The notes beneath the pieces were generated by a model. That model ran no database searches. It was given only the letters and a program-made list of their open reading frames with translations, and had not been told where the DNA came from. A stretch of DNA of 7,083 nt from Gemmatimonadota bacterium (GTDB lineage Bacteria > Latescibacterota > UBA2968 > UBA8231): positions 1 to 7,083 of the forward strand of contig JAPPEF010000045.1 in assembly GCA_028875335.1 (NCBI GenBank), written 5' to 3'. Below, piece by piece: positions 1 to 5,843 of this stretch. Numbering within the stretch: position 1 is the stretch's first letter; each line of letters begins with the position of its first letter. The translations under genes were made by a program, and so were the position numbers.

Positions 1-2
1 CG

Positions 3-504
3 CCGATACCCGGCGAACTCACAGCTAAAGTAATCCAGTTTTGGGGGGCCTCCCATACCCACTTTTGTTGCTCTGATCGGTGCTCAGACCGATCTGAATC
101 TTGCCGTTCTTACCGATTACCAGAAGAAGGATCATCAGAAGATCGAAGACCTCTACAAAAGAAAGCTGCTAAATAAGAATAATGTTTTCACCTATGCAGA
201 TTATGTTCAAGGCTCCGCAGCCGATGTCGAGGATATGTTCGACCCTGAGTTTTATCTGAAATTGGTGAACGGAGCGTTCGGGTCCTCTATCTGCTTGACT
301 GACCTGTCTAGCAAACATCCCCGAATACTACGTCGGCTCGAAGAATATCTGGAAAGGAATCCTCTCCCAAACAAGGAGACCTTCAATCACTTTCGACCCG
401 CTCGTTACCTCAGCACCAACAGCGGCTGTCTTGAGAGTGAATTGAGTGAACAGGAGCTTGACCGATTCGAGCAAGCCTTCAAGGCACTTAACGCACTGTT
501 GTAG
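3..504 (+). pseudogene. OLD-type AAA ATPase/nuclease, C-terminal fragment, apparent frameshift
   Basis: Only the C-terminal part of the protein is in the window. The open frame 34-504 reads as the Toprim-side C-terminus of OLD-like ATP-dependent endonucleases: FVALIGAQ, then a strand ending AVLTDYQ, a KIEDLYKRKLL segment, the acidic VEDMFDPEFYLKLVN motif, then HPRILRRLEEYL, HFRPARYL and a terminal helix ending FKALNALL. Proteins of this type couple an N-terminal ABC-like ATPase to a Toprim nuclease and often belong to phage-defence systems (Gabija GajA and class 1 OLD are relatives); that role is family knowledge. A stop at 31-33 closes this frame. The reading frame beginning at base 3 gives TAKVIQF, which joins smoothly to GGPPIPTF if one base is dropped from the T4G6 run at 39-48. 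This suggests a +1 indel, real or a sequencing error. The only in-frame ATG (235) falls mid-domain and is not a credible start. The gene is more AT-rich than its neighbours (about 37-45 % GC over 121-240), which hints at separate origin. Confidence 0.65.
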
Positions 505-624
505 ATGAGAACGACTCGCCGCAACGCCGATTTCACCGCCTGCCGCTCCCAGTACGAGAAATCGCCGATCTCCATTGCCATACCCGGTGCCGCGCCGCTG
601 GCTACCTAATTACAAACCAGCGGA
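505..624. other. Intergenic stretch, no convincing gene
   Basis: This gap lies between the stop of the OLD-type fragment and the stop of the NSAR-like gene, which face each other. It contains a 34-codon open frame (505-609, + strand) starting directly after the preceding TAG. It has no separate Shine-Dalgarno and no family I recognise. The opposite strand has a short open frame starting at ATG 581 whose beginning reads MEIGDFSYWERQ, also unrecognised. Base composition returns here to the GC-rich level of the rest of the window, so the segment may hold the junction between an imported piece and the resident operon. The only structure I can support is the inverted repeat at 595-623, listed separately. 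Confidence 0.4.
595..623 (-). terminator. Inverted repeat just past the operon stop, possible terminator
   Basis: CCGCTGG (595-601) and CCAGCGG (617-623) form a perfect 7-bp inverted repeat with a 15-base AT-rich loop. On the - strand the hairpin begins one base after the TGA of the NSAR-like gene, the usual place for an end-of-operon structure. No run of T follows the stem on either strand, so an intrinsic terminator is not fully supported. It could instead be an RNA 3'-end stabilising hairpin, or chance. Confidence 0.35.
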
Positions 625-1737
625 TCAAGATGAGTCCGGCGTGACCGCCTTCCAGCGCAAGGTCTGTGCCGCCAGCAGCTCGGCATCCGGCGTCGGCAGA
701 TCGCCGGTTGAGGGCTTGAAGACGCAGCCCTCGGCGAGCTCCGTGGGCGGTTGCGACAGGTCGCGGCGGTAGAAGCGGGAGGAGGGGAACAGGTCGCCTG
801 GGTAGGTGAAGTTCTCCAGCGTCGCCAGCTCCACGCAGATCGATCCCCCCAGAGCGCTTTCGAGCATCCCCCCGACCCACACCGGCACGCCGGCGTCCCT
901 AGCCATATCGTGCACGGCGAGGGCGTTGGTCAAGCCGCCGATCCTTCCCGGCTTGATGTTGATGTAGCGACAGGCGCCGATGCGCAGCGCCTGCTCAGCG
1001 GTGCGCGGATCGACGATGCTCTCGTCGAGACAGATGGGCGTACCGATCTGTCTGGCGAGCTCGGCGTGATCGAGCAGGTCATTGTACGCAAGTGGCTGCT
1101 CGATGAAGGTGAGCCCCATGCCGTCGATGGCCTTGAAAAACGGCAGGTCATCGAGGGTGTACCCGCTGTTGCAGTCGATGTGGAAGGTCGTATCGGGAAA
1201 GGTGCTAGTGACGATTTGCAGCATTTCCAGATCCCAACCCGGAGCCGCTTTCAGCTTGATGCGCGGGAATCCAGCGTCAACGGCTTTCTCGATGTTCCCG
1301 AGAAGCATGTCGTAGGAGTCCTGGATGCCGAAATCAGCGCCGGCCGCCACGTCGCGGGTCTGGCCGCCGAGAAGCCGGTGCAGGGGGGTGCCGGTGATGC
1401 GGCTCTGCAGCGTCCACCAGCCGATCTCCACGGCCGCCTTGGCGAAACTGTTACCCTTGAAAATCGCCAGCCGCTGGTTTAGCTCCGCGGCCGTGTCGTA
1501 CTCGCGCCCCACGACCCAAGGCCCCATCACTTCGGAGATGTGGTAAAACGCGGACCCGGCGCTCTCGTTGAGATAGGTGGGCGCGAAGAAGGGAGTGCTC
1601 TCCGACCAAGCTTCGTACTCTCCGCTGGTCAGCTTGACAAGCACTGAGTGGATGTCGGAGTCTTCCCCATACGCCGTGCGCCAAGGATAGATGAGCGGCA
1701 TCACCACGTAGTACACGTCGAGTCTGTCGATTCGCAT
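625..1737 (-). CDS. Enolase-superfamily N-acylamino acid racemase / o-succinylbenzoate synthase-like enzyme
   Basis: The protein has 370 residues, the normal length for the NSAR/OSBS (type 2 MenC) group of the muconate-lactonising enzyme subgroup. It has an N-terminal capping domain (about 1-125) and a C-terminal TIM barrel. Superfamily residues are in place: the KLK motif at 161-163 (K163 as one acid/base), metal ligands D188 (HIDCN), E213 (FIEQPL) and D238 (CLDES), and the opposite-face lysine K262 (NIKPGRIGG). The GGMLES motif (289-294) and the NFTYPGD...SSRFYRRD tail are characteristic of NSAR/OSBS rather than mandelate racemases. Family reactions are racemisation of N-acyl- or N-succinyl-amino acids through an enolate, or dehydration to o-succinylbenzoate. 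No menaquinone gene is nearby, so a racemase or an uncharacterised activity is more likely (inference). The ATG directly abuts the TAG of the upstream gene, with GGAGAGG at 1755-1749 inside that gene. It is the last gene of a three-gene operon. Family is near certain; substrate is unknown. Confidence 0.9.
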   Translation of the reverse strand: MRIDRLDVYYVVMPLIYPWRTAYGEDSDIHSVLVKLTSGEYEAWSESTPFFAPTYLNESAGSAFYHISEVMGPWVVGREYDTAAELNQRLAIFKGNSFAKAAVEIGWWTLQSRITGTPLHRLLGGQTRDVAAGADFGIQDSYDMLLGNIEKAVDAGFPRIKLKAAPGWDLEMLQIVTSTFPDTTFHIDCNSGYTLDDLPFFKAIDGMGLTFIEQPLAYNDLLDHAELARQIGTPICLDESIVDPRTAEQALRIGACRYINIKPGRIGGLTNALAVHDMARDAGVPVWVGGMLESALGGSICVELATLENFTYPGDLFPSSRFYRRDLSQPPTELAEGCVFKPSTGDLPTPDAELLAAQTLRWKAVTPDSS

Positions 1738-2877
1738 CTATTGTTTCGCCTCTCCGGCCAGCGTCGTCACCGCTTCGACTAGCGTGTCCAGCTCCGCGTC
1801 GCTGGTGTAGAAGGCCACCGAGATCCGCACGCCGGTCGGATCGGTCATGTACGTGCCCCGTTGGACTATCTGCCAACGCTGCCTTAGGGCAGTGGAGACC
1901 TCGGCGCCCTCCATCCCTGCGATGGCAAATGTGACGATGCCGCTCCGGGTCTCGGGGCAGCGCGAGCTGACGACCTGCACACCGGGAATGGCGTCGAGAC
2001 GCGCCCACAACCCTCCTGCCTTGCGATTCGCCTCCGCGGCGATGGCCCGAGGTCCGCCAATGCAGGTCAAGAAGTCGAGGCTGGCACCGACTCCCAAGTA
2101 GAGCACGCTCGCCGGACTCCCCATCTCGTACTGTCGCGCTGAGGCTGAGGGATCGTGCGGACGCCGCAACGGCTTCAGAGCCTGCTGCGCATCTCTGCGG
2201 ACGTAGAGGAACCCAGTGCCGATCGGCGCCAGCAGCCACTTGTAGCAGTTGGTGGCGTAGAAGTCGCAGCCCATGCCATGGAGATCCACCGGCAGTTGAC
2301 CCACCGCCTGACAGCCGTCCCACAGCGTGAGGATTCCGCGGGCCCGAGCTAGGGCGCAGATCTCCTCAGCCGGCAGCAGGGTGCCCGAATCGGTGGTGAC
2401 GTGACTGAAGCAGATCAGCCGGGTGCGTGGCGTGATGGCCTGTTCCACCCGTTCTAGGATCACGTCCTTGTCGTGGTCCAGCTCGACCTCCTTGATGACG
2501 GCTCCCTCCCGGTCGGCCAGCCCTTGAACGGACTGAAGCGGTACCGGATGCTCCTCGCTGGTGATCAACACCTCGTCACCCGGTTCCCAGCGCAGCCCCC
2601 CCAACACCATGCCAAAGCCGTCGCCGGTGCTCATGGTCAAGGCGATCTCTGTCGAGTCGGCCCCGAAGAAGTCGGCGATCTTCGCAGGGATCTCGGAGGC
2701 GGCCTTGCTCATCGCTTCATACCAGTCTATGGGATTCAGCCTGCCATCGGCCATTAGCTGATAGCCGGCGGTGATCGCCTGACTCACGCTGGCGGGTGCC
2801 TGGCCGACCCCGCCAGTATTGAGATAGACGCCGAATCGCAGACCCGGGATCTGATCTCGAATCTCAGCGACATCCAT
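1738..2877 (-). CDS. Class V aminotransferase-fold PLP enzyme (isopenicillin N epimerase/cysteine desulfurase-like)
   Basis: The protein has 379 residues and covers a complete fold-type I, class V PLP domain. Landmarks in order: YLNTGGVG (18-25), the start typical of the CefD/kynureninase-like group; MSTGDGF (82-88), the phosphate-binding turn; SHV (158-160); LWDGCQAVG (185-193) with D187 contacting the PLP nitrogen; NCYKWLLAP (210-218) with K213 as the Schiff-base lysine; and R351 (VRISVAFY), the expected substrate-carboxylate ligand. Most relatives have His before the lysine; here it is Tyr212. Family members epimerise, desulfurate, transaminate or cleave amino acids in the cytosol. The sequence alone does not choose among these, although the N-terminus and KWLLAPIGTGFLYV strand most resemble CefD-like epimerases. 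The start is well supported by AGGGAGG at 2892-2886, eight bases upstream. It lies 24 bp after the amidohydrolase and abuts the NSAR-like gene, so co-transcription and translational coupling are likely. Confidence 0.88.
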   Translation of the reverse strand: MDVAEIRDQIPGLRFGVYLNTGGVGQAPASVSQAITAGYQLMADGRLNPIDWYEAMSKAASEIPAKIADFFGADSTEIALTMSTGDGFGMVLGGLRWEPGDEVLITSEEHPVPLQSVQGLADREGAVIKEVELDHDKDVILERVEQAITPRTRLICFSHVTTDSGTLLPAEEICALARARGILTLWDGCQAVGQLPVDLHGMGCDFYATNCYKWLLAPIGTGFLYVRRDAQQALKPLRRPHDPSASARQYEMGSPASVLYLGVGASLDFLTCIGGPRAIAAEANRKAGGLWARLDAIPGVQVVSSRCPETRSGIVTFAIAGMEGAEVSTALRQRWQIVQRGTYMTDPTGVRISVAFYTSDAELDTLVEAVTTLAGEAKQ

Positions 2878-2901
2878 TCGCCTGTCCTCCCTCTGTGCTG
2901 A

Positions 2902-4164
2902 CTATTGAACGCGCACCCCGGCTTGGAAAACCGCCCTGACGTCGCTGAAGGCGGCCACGTCTGCCGTCGGATCGCCTCCAAAAGCGACGAGGTCCGCAGA
3001 TTTGCCGACCTCGATGGTCCCCACCTCATCGGCAATACCGGCCGCTTCGGCCGAGACCCGGGTCGCCGCGACGAGAGCTTCGGCCGGGGTGAAGCCGCAT
3101 TCGATCAGTAGCTGAAGGTCGTAGTCTAAGTGGCCGAATTCGAGGGTGCCCACTCCTGAGTCCGTGCCGGGCACCACGCGCTCCTTCAGGCAGTAGTCGA
3201 GCATCTTCCGCATCACGTCCAGCCGCTTCTCCGCTCGTTGTTCGAGATGGGTGAGCGCTGCCTCCTCTTTGGCGCCCATAGTTCCCTCGTCGCGCAGCTT
3301 GCGCAGGCGCACCATCTCCGGGTAGTTGGTCCACGCCTGCAGCGTGGGACTCAGCCAGATGCCGGATTCGGCCAACATCTCGGCTACTTTCGGGTCGAAG
3401 CGCATCACGTGGTCCGATTCGAGAAACTCGACGTGCTCGATCAGGTCGATGCCGGCCTCGACGGCCCGCACCATCGACTCCTTGGCGCGGCAATGGGCAA
3501 CAGTGAGGCGGTGAAACTGGCGCGCTTCGCCCACCAGGGCCTGCAGCTCTTCAGTCGAATAGGAGGCCAACCCCGGAATCGTGCCGGTCGTCCCGCCACC
3601 GGAGGCCATTACCTTGATGTAGTCGGCCCCCTCGTGCACGAGCCGGCGCACGGAGCGGCGGATTTCTTCCACTCCGTCGGCGATTTCGTTGCACATGTGG
3701 AAGTGGCCACCCGTGCAGGTGATCGGGCGGCCGCTGACGAGCAGCCGCGGCCCAGGGATGTACCCACGTTTCAGACCTTCCTTGAGAATAAACCCGACCC
3801 CGTTGCGGGCACCGTGCTCGCACAGGGTAGTGATACCGGCGCGCAGGTGCTTGCGCATATTCATGGCCCCGATGAGCACCATGGTCTCGTCGCTTTCGAG
3901 GAAGGTCAGGTCGTAGCGGCGGCCGTCTCCCGGGAGGCTGAGGTGGGTGTGACCGTCGATGAGACCGGGGGTGAGGCAGCAGCCGTCGAGATCGACGGTC
4001 GGGGTATCGGGAGGCGTCTGCTGCTCCACCTGTGCCAATGGTCCGACCGCGGCGATCGCGCCATCTCGTACGAATACCGCCTGCCCGGCCTTGGCGCTGC
4101 CGCCGAGGCCGTCGGCGAGTAGTCCCGGGCGAATCAGTACCGTCTGTGAATTCGATTTAGACAT
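2902..4164 (-). CDS. Metal-dependent amidohydrolase (Xaa-Pro dipeptidase/imidazolonepropionase-like)
   Basis: The protein has 420 residues with the full amidohydrolase-superfamily architecture: a small beta-sandwich from both termini (ending VGTIEVGKSADLVAFGGDP) around a TIM barrel. Metal and catalytic positions are visible: HTH at 72-74 (GLIDGHTHL), K184 (YIKVMASGG) as the likely carboxylated bridging lysine, H224 (VAHCRA), H244 (IEHVEF) and D335 (PGTDSGVG). The lysine plus TGGHFHMCNE and the GG(G)-T loop after it fit the binuclear subgroup whose characterised members are carboxypeptidases/dipeptidases acting on Xaa-Pro, Xaa-Arg or N-acyl-amino acids. The true substrate here is unknown. There is no signal peptide, so it is predicted cytosolic. 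The ATG at 4164 has GGAGA at 4175-4171, seven bases upstream. It is the first gene of the - strand operon and faces the PhyH gene at 4271 across a 106-bp divergent region. Two enzymes acting on amino-acid-like substrates follow it, which suggests that it releases an amino acid or dipeptide product for them (inference). Confidence 0.9.
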   Translation of the reverse strand: MSKSNSQTVLIRPGLLADGLGGSAKAGQAVFVRDGAIAAVGPLAQVEQQTPPDTPTVDLDGCCLTPGLIDGHTHLSLPGDGRRYDLTFLESDETMVLIGAMNMRKHLRAGITTLCEHGARNGVGFILKEGLKRGYIPGPRLLVSGRPITCTGGHFHMCNEIADGVEEIRRSVRRLVHEGADYIKVMASGGGTTGTIPGLASYSTEELQALVGEARQFHRLTVAHCRAKESMVRAVEAGIDLIEHVEFLESDHVMRFDPKVAEMLAESGIWLSPTLQAWTNYPEMVRLRKLRDEGTMGAKEEAALTHLEQRAEKRLDVMRKMLDYCLKERVVPGTDSGVGTLEFGHLDYDLQLLIECGFTPAEALVAATRVSAEAAGIADEVGTIEVGKSADLVAFGGDPTADVAAFSDVRAVFQAGVRVQ

Positions 4165-4270
4165 AGTTTGTCTCCGTTGTCGTGTTCAAATTGTGCATCG
4201 GTCAAATTCGTCTCATATTCTTTGCGGGCCTACCCAATATAGAGGCCCGTCCTGCACTGGAGAACCTATC
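4165..4270. promoter_or_regulatory. Divergent promoter region with 7-bp inverted repeat
   Basis: This 106-bp gap separates two divergently transcribed genes and must hold at least the amidohydrolase operon promoter. CGGGCCT (4225-4231) and AGGCCCG (4243-4249) are a perfect inverted repeat with an 11-base, AT-rich spacer. On the - strand the spacer contains TATATT (4241-4236), one mismatch from a sigma-70 -10 box, with a weak TTCTCC -35 17 bases upstream (4264-4259). On the + strand a weak pair, TTGTGC (4191-4196) and CATATT (4214-4219), 17 bases apart, would start transcription at the repeat. The repeat could therefore be an operator acting on both directions, or a leader hairpin. The boxes are eye-matched and weak; the repeat itself is certain. 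Confidence 0.4.
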
Positions 4271-5077
4271 ATGCTTTTCACCGACGCCCAAATCGAACAC
4301 TACAAAACCCAAGGCTATCTGTCCGGCCCGCGCGTTTTATCCGACGAGCAGATCAGCGCGCTCAAAGAACGCATCGACGATATTCTCCACGGCCGCATCC
4401 CCTTCCCCAAACACCTGATGGGCGAAACCATCGAGCAGTCCCGCGCCAAGGGCCAACTGCCCTCGGTTAAGGTAGTCAACATCTTCCGCCGCGAACCGAC
4501 CTTTGCCGCTCTCATCGACAACTCGACCATCAGCGCCTTGGCACACCAACTCATGTCCGGTCCGGTGCGCATGTGGGAAGACCAGATGATCTACAAGCCG
4601 GCCTACGACGCAAAAACCGCCTTGGCCTGGCACCAAGACTACACCTTTTGGAATCACGTTGGCCCAGCCGATATGGGCACCTGCTGGATCGCCCTAGACG
4701 ACGCCACCGTCGATAACGGCTGCATGCACGTCATCCCGGGCAGCCACTTGTGGCAGATGCGCTATGACCGCGAGGACGCCGTAGTTGACGATCCGCACTG
4801 GCTGTTACAACAGGAGGGCATTCCCGCCGGGGCCGACCTCACTTCGGCACCCTGCGAGGTCAAAGCCGGGCACTGCCACTTCCACCACTGCCGCACCTTC
4901 CACGGCTCGTACGGCAACAAAACCGACAACCCACGGCGCAGCTATATCATGCACCTCATGCCCGGCTACACTCGGCGCCTAGGCGACAATTGGAACGAGC
5001 GCATGGGCAATGTCGAAACTGTGGGCGTGGGCGAAGTTGTCCAGGGGCCGGACTACCCAGAGTTGGTAGCCGTGTGA
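4271..5077 (+). CDS. PhyH-type Fe(II)/2-oxoglutarate dioxygenase 1
   Basis: The 268-residue cytosolic protein has the usual length of bacterial phytanoyl-CoA dioxygenase (PhyH) family members. It opens with the family's typical helix (LFTDAQIEHYKTQGYLSGP). The double-stranded beta-helix carries the iron motif H121-x-D123 (WHQDYTFW), the GCMHVIPGSH strand-turn (150-159), the distal histidine H211 (TFHGSYGN) and R222/R223 (NPRRS) for 2-oxoglutarate. The family hydroxylates small molecules with O2 and 2-oxoglutarate; the substrate cannot be read from the sequence. The open frame runs upstream to 3959, but ATG 4271 is chosen: it has GGAGA at 4259-4263, seven bases upstream, and homology begins exactly there. 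It is divergent from the amidohydrolase operon, so the two may be co-regulated. It converges on PhyH gene 2 with only 10 bp between stops. Confidence 0.92.
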   Translation: MLFTDAQIEHYKTQGYLSGPRVLSDEQISALKERIDDILHGRIPFPKHLMGETIEQSRAKGQLPSVKVVNIFRREPTFAALIDNSTISALAHQLMSGPVRMWEDQMIYKPAYDAKTALAWHQDYTFWNHVGPADMGTCWIALDDATVDNGCMHVIPGSHLWQMRYDREDAVVDDPHWLLQQEGIPAGADLTSAPCEVKAGHCHFHHCRTFHGSYGNKTDNPRRSYIMHLMPGYTRRLGDNWNERMGNVETVGVGEVVQGPDYPELVAV

Positions 5078-5087
5078 AAAAATTCCT

Positions 5088-5810
5088 CTAGGCAAAGGGA
5101 AAGGTGCCGTCGTACCCCCTAGGCCGCGACACGTGCCAGACGCCCTCGTGCATCGGCGTCATCTGATAGTGGCACACCACATTGCTGCGCTCCATATCGT
5201 CGCGCTCCTTGGCCCCTTGATGCGGTATGTGGCTCAAAAAGACGACGCAGTCGCCCGCCTTGGGGTAGAGGACGACGTGCTCCTGGGCGTCACACCAAGC
5301 CCCGAATTTGGGGCGGTCCTTGGGGTAGAGATGGGGAGGCTCCTGCAAATGGCCGTTTTTGACGTATTTGAGGTGGCCGTCTCCCGGCCCGTTGTCCTGT
5401 AGGTAATAGGTCGTATTGACTCCTACGGGCTGGGCCGCCAAGCGGTATTGCTCGACTTGACGCTTCTCCTCCCAATAGCCGTAGAAATCCATGTGCCACT
5501 CCTGCAGGTACGGCCCCGGATTGATGTGCGCCCGCAGGCTGCGTAGCTGGCATTGCTTGCCCATCATGCCCTCCAAATAAGGGCGCACGCTCGGATGGCC
5601 CACCAAGGGGGCGAAGGTTTCAGGCTCGCGGTCCAAGAGCGAATCGAACCACATATTGCCCACGGCGTTTAAGCCCTCCTCCCAACCCATTGTGCGCGCG
5701 TGGTCCACCCGCTGGCGCACCAGTTCCGTCTCTTGGGGACTCAAGGCCCCTTCAATTAAGACATAGCCGTCGCGCTCCAGTCGGTCCAGTTTATCCGCTA
5801 CATCCTGCAT
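5088..5810 (-). CDS. PhyH-type Fe(II)/2-oxoglutarate dioxygenase 2
   Basis: The 240-residue protein belongs to the PhyH family but to a different branch from its neighbours. The N-terminal helix leads into DGYVLIEGALSPQE, then NPGPYLQEWHMD with iron ligands H106 and D108. The GDGHLKYVKNGH segment corresponds to the more usual PGSH turn. SHIPHQGA supplies the distal histidine, most likely H197, and ERSNVV supplies R208 for 2-oxoglutarate. The frame could start at TTG 5834, but ATG 5810 is preferred because GAGGAG lies at 5826-5821, ten bases upstream, and the eight extra residues (MQQRRLKT) look like read-through of the leader. It follows PhyH gene 3 by 33 bp on the same strand and is probably co-transcribed with it. 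The substrate is unknown; the pair may hydroxylate successive positions of one compound (inference). Confidence 0.9.
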   Translation of the reverse strand: MQDVADKLDRLERDGYVLIEGALSPQETELVRQRVDHARTMGWEEGLNAVGNMWFDSLLDREPETFAPLVGHPSVRPYLEGMMGKQCQLRSLRAHINPGPYLQEWHMDFYGYWEEKRQVEQYRLAAQPVGVNTTYYLQDNGPGDGHLKYVKNGHLQEPPHLYPKDRPKFGAWCDAQEHVVLYPKAGDCVVFLSHIPHQGAKERDDMERSNVVCHYQMTPMHEGVWHVSRPRGYDGTFPFA

Positions 5811-5843
5811 TGTTTTTAGTCTCCTCTGTTGCAATCTAGGCGC

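Noticed and set aside
505..609. 34-codon open frame directly following the OLD-type stop as a gene
   Set aside because: It has no separate ribosome-binding site and no recognisable family; kept only as an observation.
751..1482. A 243-codon open frame on the + strand opposite the NSAR-like gene
   Set aside because: It is antisense to a gene with all catalytic motifs, reads as low-complexity G/A/R/V-rich protein with no family resemblance, and is the kind of open shadow frame expected in GC-rich DNA.
1451..2323. A 290-codon - strand open frame spanning parts of the PLP-enzyme and racemase genes
   Set aside because: It lies in another frame of two confident genes and is Arg/Ser/Gly-rich without motifs.
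3238..4122. A 294-codon open frame on the + strand opposite the amidohydrolase
   Set aside because: It is the shadow of a well-supported amidohydrolase; its translation shows no recognisable domain.
3959..4270. In-frame N-terminal extension of PhyH gene 1 through the divergent region
   Set aside because: PhyH homology begins at the ATG at 4271, which has a good Shine-Dalgarno; the extension overlaps the amidohydrolase coding region on the other strand and the promoter gap.
5811..5834. TTG start eight codons upstream for PhyH gene 2
   Set aside because: The Shine-Dalgarno at 5826-5821 lies inside this extension and is placed for the ATG at 5810.
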